NCBI GenBank assembly: GCA_947500275.1
Contig: CANMSW010000131.1
Location: forward strand, 1-6,563
Source: Bacteriovoracaceae bacterium
GTDB taxonomy: Bacteria; Bdellovibrionota; UBA1018
Length of the DNA stretch: 6,563 nt
Reading direction: 5' to 3'
The notes beneath the pieces were generated by a model that was not told the origin of the DNA, searched no databases, and saw only the letters and a list, made by a program, of their open reading frames with translations. The position numbers and the translations under genes were made by a program. Below, in pieces: positions 1-6,563 of the stretch (position 1 is its first letter; the number at the start of each line of letters is the position of its first letter).

Positions 1-134
1 GCGCGGCTAGTGGGGCAGGGATGGCCAATTCGGCCGTCCTCTGCCCGCAGCGTGATCGGGGATGGAAGGAACGAACTGAGTCCGAACCCGGCGACAAGAA
101 GAACGGATTTTAGGCCGACGGCGGAATGAGACAT
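1..134 (-). CDS. Start of a probable exported protein, function unknown (partial)
   Basis: A minus-strand reading frame opens with ATG at 134-132 and stays open for 44 codons to the left edge, so only the N-terminus is visible. A GGAG ribosome-binding site lies 7 bases upstream of the ATG, which is good spacing. The N-terminus looks like a Sec signal peptide: a short start with Lys9, a hydrophobic stretch at about residues 11-23 (SVLLVAGFGLSSFL), then a possible cleavage site after Ala31 (LRA/ED). There is no lipobox before the only visible cysteine (Cys40), so a lipoprotein is not indicated. The gene would diverge from mce. The start ATG shares one base with the TAA stop of an upstream minus-strand frame (134-595), but that frame is doubtful. 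I do not recognise the family. Chance openness over 44 codons is possible, so confidence is moderate. Confidence 0.45.
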   Translation of the reverse strand, partial: MSHSAVGLKSVLLVAGFGLSSFLPSPITLRAEDGRIGHPCPTSR

Positions 135-579
135 TAACCGACTCCAAGCTGCCCTAGGAAGTAGAGATCGCATAAGATCCGCCTTTCGTTCGCTGGGGGC
201 CAGATAGGAGAGTTCAAGCCAATAGGCAAATCACCGCCCGAGTATCTCGGCTTCTGAGATATCACTGCGAAGCCTCCGGTCTGGGGATGCTGGGAAGGCG
301 TTTTATTGACGCCGCGAGGTACGGGCAATTGCGTTCGCGCACCGTTCCGAAGATGGGGCGACAATCTGCGCAAGTGCTTCACAAGATAATTCCTCAAGTT
401 CCCGGACCGGATTCCGAAGGGTATATTGTCCGGAGCAGGAGTGCTTTGGTGGGTACTCTCAAGCAAAGGACACTTGACTGGGGACCGCTCTATTCCGCCG
501 AACTCGTCTGAGGAGGCGAGCTTAGGGTACAGCACGGGATGGAGTGGTCCTCGTCCCATTTTGTAGGTACGATAGGAGC
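135..579. other. Unassigned region between the left-edge gene and mce
   Basis: No gene here can be named. A 153-codon minus-strand frame (134-595, GTG start) is open across the whole stretch, but it is rich in Pro, Arg and Ser, shows no motif I know, and its start lies inside mce. A 74-codon plus-strand frame (287-511) begins with an ATG whose only upstream purine run (GGGG) touches the start codon. A second minus-strand frame reads protein-like for about 50 codons but has no start codon. Two hairpins are visible: TATCTC/GAGATA (243-248 with 256-261) and the one at 536-557. I found no tmRNA, RNase P, SRP or tRNA signature. The divergent promoters for the left gene and mce would be expected here, but no convincing -35/-10 pair was seen. 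The best minus-strand candidate is a weak TTGCCT-17 bp-TATCTG. Confidence 0.5.
536..563 (+). promoter_or_regulatory. Hairpin followed by four T just upstream of mce
   Basis: Bases 536-540 pair with 553-557 (GGGAT with GTCCC, one T-G wobble). After a one-base bulge at 541, 542-544 pair with 550-552 (GAG with CTC), closing a five-base loop. ATTTTG follows directly. The T run is short for a terminator. The hairpin ends 22 bases before the mce ATG and could be a weak terminator, an attenuator or an mRNA-stabilising leader. It also argues against the alternative GTG start of mce at 544, which would lie inside it. Confidence 0.35.
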
Positions 580-1038
580 ATGGCGATTGCTCCACGACTT
601 ACATCCCCCAACGCAGCGATTCTAGATCACATCGGAATCGCAGTCTCTCAACTCCCCGAACTCAAGAAGCTTTTTGCACTGCTCGGTTTAGCAGTCGATC
701 ATGAGGAAGACGTTCCCGAGCAGGGGGTGAAGACGCACTTTGTGCCGCTCCCGGTGCAGCAGGGGAATCTCGAGTTTCTTGAAGTGACCGACCCTACTGG
801 AACCGTAGCGAAGTTCATCGAAAAACGAGGCCCAGGAATTCACCACCTCTCGTTCCGCGTGAGCGCTGGGGAGTTGGATCCGCTTTGCGCGCGTCTGAAG
901 GCCGAAGGGATCCGGTTGATTTATCCCGAGCCCAAGAAGGGGGCCCACCAGATGCGGGTGAATTTTATCCACCCTCAGAGCGCAGGTGGGATTTTGCTCG
1001 AAGTGATGGAGCCGTGCGGCCCAGAGGGGAGGACCTGA
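580..1038 (+). CDS. mce: Methylmalonyl-CoA epimerase
   Basis: Interconverts (2R)- and (2S)-methylmalonyl-CoA, linking propionyl-CoA carboxylase to methylmalonyl-CoA mutase in the cytosol. The 152-residue protein has the full vicinal-oxygen-chelate fold of the family: DHIGIAV at 16-22, PEQGV at 46-50, NLEFLEV at 63-69, GPGIHHLSF at 84-92 and GGILLEVMEP at 136-145. By comparison with known family members, probable metal ligands are His17, Glu65, His89 and Glu141, with Glu47 as a likely catalytic acid/base. I chose ATG 580 because family proteins begin shortly before DHIGIAV. The nearest AGGAG (574-578) is only one base from it, which is unusually close. An in-frame GTG at 544 would add 12 residues but lies in a hairpin. 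The gene leads an operon with the rhomboid gene 3 bases downstream. No mutase or carboxylase is in the window. Confidence 0.93.
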   Translation: MAIAPRLTSPNAAILDHIGIAVSQLPELKKLFALLGLAVDHEEDVPEQGVKTHFVPLPVQQGNLEFLEVTDPTGTVAKFIEKRGPGIHHLSFRVSAGELDPLCARLKAEGIRLIYPEPKKGAHQMRVNFIHPQSAGGILLEVMEPCGPEGRT

Positions 1039-1041
1039 GCG

Positions 1042-1824
1042 ATGTCACTTCAAATGGCACCTATTCGTCTTACACCGGCAGTGAAGGGTTTTCTGATCGC
1101 CTGCTTGGCCATGTTCATTCTCCAGCACGGAGCAGACCGCTTTCTAGGCACCAACCTTCAAGGTTGGCTCGCCCTTGTTCCGTCGGGTTTCGTGCTGGGG
1201 TTTCGATTTTGGCAGATCGTCACTTACGTCTTCTTGCATGGGGATGTCTCGCACTTGGTGTTGAACATGTTGATGTTGGCCTTTGTCGGGGGTGAACTCG
1301 AGGTCCTGTGGGGGACGAAGCGGTTCCTGAGGTACTTCTTCACCTGCTCGACGGCTGCAGGGCTCCTCTACTTGTTCTTCCAGTTAGTCCTCTGGCGCGA
1401 CACGGGGTTAAATACCCCGATGGTCGGGGCATCGGGCGGGATCTACGGCTTACTGGTCGCTTACGGACTCATCTACGCCGAGCGGACGCTGCTGTTCATG
1501 ATGATTTTCCCGATGAAAGCGCGGCACTTTGTGTTGATCCTGGCCGGCGTTGAGTTCCTCAGTACTGTCTTCTCGCAGGGGGCTGGTGGGGTTCTTTCGG
1601 GGATTGCCCACATGGGCGGTATGGCGGCCGGCTTCGTCTCCCTCTGGCTGAAGGCATCGGCCCGTCTCAAGGCGAAGGGTGGAAAACTGGGGGGGCTTAC
1701 GTTTCCGGGAAAAGGCCGCAAGAAACCTCAGGCTGGGCACTTGAAGCTGGTGGTGAACCAGCCGAAGCCGGGTCGACCCTCTGATGAGGATGACGGAGGG
1801 GGTAATCCCCCCGTCTGGCACTAA
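1042..1824 (+). CDS. Rhomboid family intramembrane serine protease
   Basis: A 260-residue polytopic inner-membrane protein of the rhomboid family, which cuts substrate transmembrane helices within the bilayer. The catalytic dyad is present: Ser131 in GASGG (129-133) and His190 in AHMGG (189-193). The conserved HxxxN of the second helix is His71/Asn75, equivalent to His150/Asn154 of E. coli GlpG. Hydrophobic segments fall near 14-28, 58-82, 97-117, 132-156, 162-178 and 185-203, consistent with a six-helix core, so an active protease is expected. After the core comes a cytoplasmic tail of about 55 residues, first Lys/Gly-rich (205-232), then ending in an acidic Gly/Pro stretch. ATG 1042 is supported by a GGGGAGG purine run ending 9 bases upstream, inside the mce 3' end. 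The gene is coupled to mce (3-base gap) and to the small gene downstream. The substrate is unknown; bacterial rhomboids often cannot be assigned from sequence. Confidence 0.93.
   Translation: MSLQMAPIRLTPAVKGFLIACLAMFILQHGADRFLGTNLQGWLALVPSGFVLGFRFWQIVTYVFLHGDVSHLVLNMLMLAFVGGELEVLWGTKRFLRYFFTCSTAAGLLYLFFQLVLWRDTGLNTPMVGASGGIYGLLVAYGLIYAERTLLFMMIFPMKARHFVLILAGVEFLSTVFSQGAGGVLSGIAHMGGMAAGFVSLWLKASARLKAKGGKLGGLTFPGKGRKKPQAGHLKLVVNQPKPGRPSDEDDGGGNPPVWH
1792..1815 (+). promoter_or_regulatory. Strong GC-rich hairpin at the 3' end of the rhomboid gene
   Basis: Bases 1792-1795 (GACG) and 1798-1802 (GGGGG) pair with 1813-1815 plus 1812 (C, CGTC) and 1807-1811 (CCCCC), leaving a two-base bulge at 1796-1797 and a TAAT loop at 1803-1806. 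That makes nine base pairs, nearly all G-C, within the last codons of the rhomboid gene and ending 7 bases before its stop region and the TAAGGAG of the next gene. No T run follows, so it is not an intrinsic terminator. It may stabilise the upstream message or modulate translation of the next gene. Confidence 0.45.
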
Positions 1825-1835
1825 GGAGTTTCGCG

Positions 1836-2105
1836 TTGAACCCACCTGAGGCATTGACTCAGGTTTCCAGCGGGTTTATCCACCTGAGAACTATGACACT
1901 TTTGTCTCAAGCCGTTGAAGCCAAGAAATTTGATACCCGCCTTCAGGAGCGAAACCTCCAGCGTGGCCTTTTGAAGCCTGAAGAGCTGAATTCGCAAGCC
2001 GCTCACTTGTCTGATGACTCTGAGTTCGCGGAGTACGTGAGCTTGGATGCGATCTCTCAAGGCGACGGGAAAAAGCGGACTCCAGCCAACGGCAAGTCGG
2101 CCTGA
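1836..2105 (+). CDS. Small hypothetical protein, soluble, TTG start
   Basis: An 89-codon frame that starts with TTG 7 bases after a strong AAGGAG (1823-1828) overlapping the rhomboid stop codon, so translation is probably coupled to the rhomboid gene. I do not recognise a family. The protein has no signal peptide or membrane segment. The middle (about 20-52) is charged and probably helical (VEAKKFDTRLQERNLQRGLL). A Ser/Asp-rich acidic stretch follows (DDSEFAEYVS), and the tail is basic and probably disordered (DGKKRTPANGKSA). An in-frame ATG at 1893 would give a 70-residue protein beginning MTLLSQAVEAKKFD, which looks like a natural start but has only a weak GAG upstream. The 57 bases between the two starts contain a repeat cluster that may be regulatory. 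It is the last gene of the operon, before the terminator at 2163. Confidence 0.7.
   Translation: MNPPEALTQVSSGFIHLRTMTLLSQAVEAKKFDTRLQERNLQRGLLKPEELNSQAAHLSDDSEFAEYVSLDAISQGDGKKRTPANGKSA
1842..1888 (+). repeat. Two direct copies and one inverted copy of a CACCTGAG-type motif
   Basis: CCACCTGAG occurs at 1842-1850 and again at 1880-1888. The inverted form CTCAGGT lies between them at 1858-1864. The middle copy can pair with either flank: with 1844-1850 (7 bp, 7-base loop) or with 1882-1888 (7 bp, 17-base loop). The pairings are mutually exclusive, and the second would cover the GAG just before the ATG at 1893. A TTGACT (1854-1859) with TATCCA 17 bases downstream (1877-1882) overlaps the same inverted repeat and resembles a weak sigma-70 promoter. 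Confidence 0.4.
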
Positions 2106-2162
2106 TCCGGGCTTTTAACCGTTGAGAGGTGCTGAGGAGTCCTCGGCGCCGACCGAACCGAT

Positions 2163-2203
2163 TGACCGGACCGGGGAGTTTCCTCGCGATCCGGTCATTT
2201 TTT
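2163..2203 (+). terminator. Rho-independent terminator of the mce-rhomboid-small gene operon
   Basis: TGACCGGA (2163-2170) pairs perfectly over 8 bp with TCCGGTCA (2190-2197), and TTTTTTG follows at 2198-2203. Inside, GAG (2176-2178) and CTC (2183-2185) form a second short stem around a TTTC loop. It lies 58 bases after the small gene's stop and 39 bases before the trxB ATG, separating the two transcription units. The rest of the gap (2106-2241) shows no clear promoter. Confidence 0.85.
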
Positions 2204-2241
2204 GTTTGAGCAACTCACTGCTTTCTTCGGAGAATCCATCC

Positions 2242-3201
2242 ATGAACACGCACACCCATCCGCCCGTCGAAAATCCCGAAGTGGAAAACGTGACTATTTT
2301 GGGAACCGGCCCTGCGGGCTGGACCGCCGCGATCTACACTGCGCGGGCAAATTTGAAACCTTTGGTGATCTCAGGCGATCAGCCCGGTGGTCAGCTCACG
2401 ATCACCAGTGATGTCGAGAATTACCCAGGATTTGCTGAGCCTGTGATGGGCCCTGAATTGATGGAGGCTTTCCGCAAACAAGCTGAACGTTTCGGTACCC
2501 GTTTAGTGACAGGTACTGTGGTGCGGGCCGATTTATCAAAGCGTCCGTTCACTCTAGAGACTTCCGACGGGCACACGATACGTACGAACACTTTGATCGT
2601 CGCGACTGGCGCTTCCGCAAAGTGGCTCGGCATACCCTCTGAAAAACGTTTAATGGGTAAGGGCGTATCCGCCTGCGCGACTTGCGATGGTTTCTTTTTC
2701 CGGAATCAAGATATCGCAGTCGTCGGGGGCGGCGATACCGCGATGGAAGAGGCGACCTTCCTCACGCGCTTCGCAAAGTCAGTCACGGTCCTGCATCGTC
2801 GGGAATCCCTGCGTGCGAGCAAAATCATGCAGGAAAAGGCACTCAAGAATCCTAAAATCCGCTTCGAATGGAACGTCGAAGTTTCAGATGTTCTCGGTGA
2901 AAAAGGAGTCGAAGGGGTTCGCTTGAAGAACCTGAAAGACGGTTCGAGCAAGGACCTTCCTGTGACCGGTCTCTTCATCGCGATCGGACACGAGCCAAAC
3001 ACCTCCCTCTTTCAGGGACAGTTGGACTGCAATTCGGCAGGCTATCTGTTGACCCAAGCCGGAACTGCGAAAACTTCGATTCCAGGAGTCTTTGCAGCAG
3101 GCGATGTCGCAGATCCAAATTACCGCCAGGCGGTTACAGCAGCGGGTACGGGATGTATGGCCGCCATCGATGCTGAACGCTTCTTAGAAGGTCACGCTTA
3201 A
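2242..3201 (+). CDS. trxB: Thioredoxin reductase (NADPH)
   Basis: Cytosolic FAD-dependent enzyme that passes electrons from NADPH to thioredoxin. The 319-residue length is typical of the low-molecular-weight bacterial form. Visible in order: FAD-binding GTGPAG (21-26), GGQL (49-52), ENYPG (59-63), ATG (121-123), the redox-active CATC (Cys145, Cys148) followed by DG, NADPH-binding GGGDTAMEEA (162-171), HRR (185-187) that contacts the NADPH 2'-phosphate, and a C-terminal FAD motif (AAGDV, then RQAVTAAGTG). All key residues are intact. ATG 2242 is chosen because GGAGA (2229-2233) lies 8 bases upstream. The frame stays open back to 2122, but that extension would translate through the terminator. 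lysS follows after 82 bases with a small hairpin (3204-3209 with 3215-3220) but no T run, so the two genes may share a transcript. Confidence 0.97.
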   Translation: MNTHTHPPVENPEVENVTILGTGPAGWTAAIYTARANLKPLVISGDQPGGQLTITSDVENYPGFAEPVMGPELMEAFRKQAERFGTRLVTGTVVRADLSKRPFTLETSDGHTIRTNTLIVATGASAKWLGIPSEKRLMGKGVSACATCDGFFFRNQDIAVVGGGDTAMEEATFLTRFAKSVTVLHRRESLRASKIMQEKALKNPKIRFEWNVEVSDVLGEKGVEGVRLKNLKDGSSKDLPVTGLFIAIGHEPNTSLFQGQLDCNSAGYLLTQAGTAKTSIPGVFAAGDVADPNYRQAVTAAGTGCMAAIDAERFLEGHA

Positions 3202-3283
3202 GTTCGCACCCGCTGTGCGACGGGGAATACGAGTGCGTCTTGATCGCGCTCGGTAATTGGAAAAGGCTGGGGAGATCATGACT

Positions 3284-4827
<1,544 letters not shown>

Positions 4828-4831
<4 letters not shown>

Positions 4832-6063
4832 GCCGAAACCCGTCGGCAGTTTTCACACTGGCCTGGCGGTTTTTGATGTCCAAAGCGTCGGACGGGTTTC
4901 TCTCGTTCATCGCTTGGGTTTCGGTCATTGGTGTCGCCCTCGGTGTGCTGGCGCTGACGTCAGTAACGAGTGTCATCAACGGCTTTGAGGGCGAGCTGAT
5001 CCGGATCATCACTGGGATGAATGGGGACGTGGTTCTCTATTCCCGGGGGGAGCCGATTTCTGAGCCGAACGCTGTGATTGAGAAGGTTCGGACCCTTGTC
5101 CCGCAGGTGGACGCAGTCTCGGCGTCTTTCGTTTCAGAAATGATGATCGCGGGCCCTTCTGGTGTGGCTGGGATGGTCCTTGAAGGGGTCGACCGTGAGA
5201 CCATTGGGAGTGTGACGACACTGCCGGAGCGGGTGATCGCCGGAGCCTTTCCTGTGGTCCAAGACGAAGTGATGCTCGGGGAGGCGCTTGCGACGCGGAT
5301 CGGAGCGGTCCCTGGTACGAACATCAAGTTGATCGCCCCATTTCTGGGTGAAGAAGAATCGGGCGTGAGCGCAGGGGGTGAGCCCAAGGTGATTCCGGTC
5401 AAGGTTTCCGGGATCTTCAAAATGGGCATGTACGATTACGATTCGAAATTCGTGATCGCTCGGCTGGCCGATATTCAAAAACACCTCATTCAGCCGGGTC
5501 GCGTGACGACCTTTAAAGTGAAGCTTAAGCGTGGAGTGGACTCGCGCGCTGTATCGGATCGACTGCGCGACTCGTTTGGTTACCCGTTCAACGCAAAGGA
5601 TTGGGGTCAGCTCAATCGAAATCTCTTCTATGCGATCGAGCTTGAGAAAGCCGTGATCGCAATCATTCTGACTGTGATTGTCATCGTAGCGGCTTTCAAT
5701 GTCGTGAGTACCCTGATGATGATGATTCACGACAAGACGCGTGAAATTGCGATCCTGAAAGCGATGGGCTTCCGAAGGCGAAGCGCCTTCCAGCTTTTCT
5801 GTTGGACCGGGATGGGGATCGGCGCAGTGGGAACCCTGGTCGGAATCGTTCTCGGGCTTTGTGTGGCCTGGGGTATTGGTAACTCCCGATTGATTGAATT
5901 ACCTGCTGAGATCTATCCTGTCTCTTACCTTCCTGTTCTGGTGCGTTGGACTGAAGTCCTCGTGATTGGGGGCGTCGCTCTTTTAGTAACGTTTGCCGCC
6001 ACTCTTTACCCGAGCTGGATGGTGGCGCGGCGCGAACCTCTTGAGGGGATTCGACTAGAATGA
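4828..6063 (+). CDS. Lipoprotein-releasing ABC transporter permease, LolC/LolE family
   Basis: Inner-membrane subunit of the Lol complex, which extracts mature lipoproteins from the inner membrane and hands them to the periplasmic carrier LolA. The 411 residues match the usual LolC/E size. Segments: a cytoplasmic start with FLMSKASDGFLSFIAWVSVI typical of the family, TM1 at about 27-49, a large periplasmic domain at about 52-270, then an FtsX-type domain with TM2 at 275-297, TM3 at 324-349 and TM4 at 377-394. The coupling segment KTREIAILKAMGF (303-315) and the tail PSWMVARREPLEGIRLE are family hallmarks. The ATG overlaps the lysS stop (ATGA). I cannot tell LolC from LolE or the single-permease LolF by reading. 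No second permease lies between it and lolD, and the sequence after lolD is outside the window. Confidence 0.93.
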
Positions 6064-6563
6064 CGTCCGAGAAGCAGAAGCTCTTCAGTGGAGAAGCAAA
6101 CATGACGGGAACAAAATCGAGTGCGGGTTCTTCCTCGGTAGCCCCGCTTCTGCGCGCAGAGGGTTTGAGTAAGTCCTTCTTTAAGGGAAAAACTGAGATC
6201 CCCGTCCTTCGTGACGTCCACTTCACCATGAGCCCGGGTGAAATGGTCGCGATCACAGGCGCGTCGGGAGTCGGCAAAAGCACGCTCCTTCACGTTCTTG
6301 GGACTCTCGAGAAGCCCACGCGCGGCAAAGTGTACTTCGCAGGCAGTAAGCGCAACCTTTTCGATCTGAACGAAGGGGAAGTAGCCACTTTTCGGAATCG
6401 TGCATTGGGGTTTATTTTCCAGTTTCACTATTTGCTGCCCGAGTTCACGGCTCTAGAAAATGTCATGATGCCCGCGTGGATCGCTGGCGTTCCTCAAGCG
6501 ACGGCGAAGAAGCAGGCGCTTGAGCTTCTCGAATTCGTGGGTTTGTCTCATCGCTTAGAGCAC
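6060..6563 (+). CDS. lolD: Lipoprotein-releasing ABC transporter ATP-binding protein (partial, 3' end missing)
   Basis: ATPase that powers lipoprotein release by the Lol complex; it acts at the cytoplasmic face with the permease encoded just upstream. Counting from ATG 6060, Walker A is GASGVGKST at 67-75. The Q-loop region is FQFHYLLPEFTALENV from residue 120 (Gln121), which is very close to E. coli LolD (YQFHHLLPDFTALENV) and separates LolD from most MacB/FtsE relatives. The 168 visible codons stop before the ABC signature, Walker B and the switch histidine, so these cannot be checked. Two starts compete. ATG 6060 overlaps the permease stop (ATGA) but has only AGGGG 11 bases upstream. ATG 6102 has a strong GGAG 8 bases upstream and leaves a 38-base gap. 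The extra 14 residues are not conserved in the family, so 6102 may be the real start. Confidence 0.95.
   Translation, partial: MTSEKQKLFSGEANMTGTKSSAGSSSVAPLLRAEGLSKSFFKGKTEIPVLRDVHFTMSPGEMVAITGASGVGKSTLLHVLGTLEKPTRGKVYFAGSKRNLFDLNEGEVATFRNRALGFIFQFHYLLPEFTALENVMMPAWIAGVPQATAKKQALELLEFVGLSHRLEH

Noticed and set aside
13..46. Near-perfect hairpin (GGGCAG...GGCC / GGCC...CTGCCC) at the left edge
   Set aside because: It lies inside the probable minus-strand coding region and has no T run on either strand, so I do not call it a terminator or RNA gene.
287..511. 74-codon plus-strand frame before mce
   Set aside because: No spaced ribosome-binding site, no recognisable motif, and it is antisense to another equally open frame.
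885..1295. 136-codon plus-strand frame spanning the mce/rhomboid junction
   Set aside because: It is an out-of-frame shadow of two well-supported genes.
2122..2241. N-terminal extension of TrxB from a TTG at 2122
   Set aside because: It would translate through the terminator at 2163-2203, has no family match, and ATG 2242 has a proper ribosome-binding site and gives the standard length.
3204..3220. TCGCAC/GTGCGA hairpin after trxB as a terminator
   Set aside because: The stem is only 6 bp and no T run follows, so read-through into lysS is as likely.
3257..3283. TTG start for lysS at 3257
   Set aside because: No ribosome-binding site precedes it, while ATGs at 3278 and 3284 follow GGGGAG.
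5134..5730. 198-codon minus-strand frame opposite the Lol permease
   Set aside because: It is His/Arg-rich shadow translation opposite a conserved membrane protein gene.

Overview
The window (mid-50s % GC by eye) reads as ordinary housekeeping chromosome from a Gram-negative, diderm bacterium. The outer-membrane lipoprotein export genes (lolC/E-type permease plus lolD) show the cell envelope type. The block would fit a Bdellovibrionota/deltaproteobacterial-like genome, but that placement is inference and weakly supported.

Layout. Positions 1-134 hold the start of a minus-strand gene for a probably exported protein that runs off the left edge. Positions 135-579 hold no gene I can name: frames on both strands compete there, and a hairpin lies just before the next gene. 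Positions 580-2105 form a tight plus-strand operon of methylmalonyl-CoA epimerase (mce), a rhomboid intramembrane serine protease, and a small protein of unknown function with a probable TTG start. A good rho-independent terminator (2163-2203) closes this operon. Next come thioredoxin reductase (trxB, 2242-3201), lysyl-tRNA synthetase (lysS, 3284-4831), a LolC/LolE-family permease (4828-6063) and lolD (from 6060, cut by the right edge). The lysS/permease junction overlaps by 4 bases (ATGA). The permease/lolD junction has the same overlap if lolD starts at its first ATG.

How the genes work together. LolD is the ATPase and the upstream gene is its membrane permease; together they release lipoproteins from the inner membrane. 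lysS is translationally linked to them but has no obvious functional tie. TrxB supplies reduced thioredoxin. The epimerase belongs to the propionyl-CoA/methylmalonyl-CoA pathway, whose other genes are not in the window.

I see no mobile element, CRISPR array, tRNA or rRNA, and no convincing new multi-gene system. The most unusual parts are the unassigned left region, a repeat cluster (1842-1888) around the start of the small gene, and a strong hairpin at the 3' end of the rhomboid gene.
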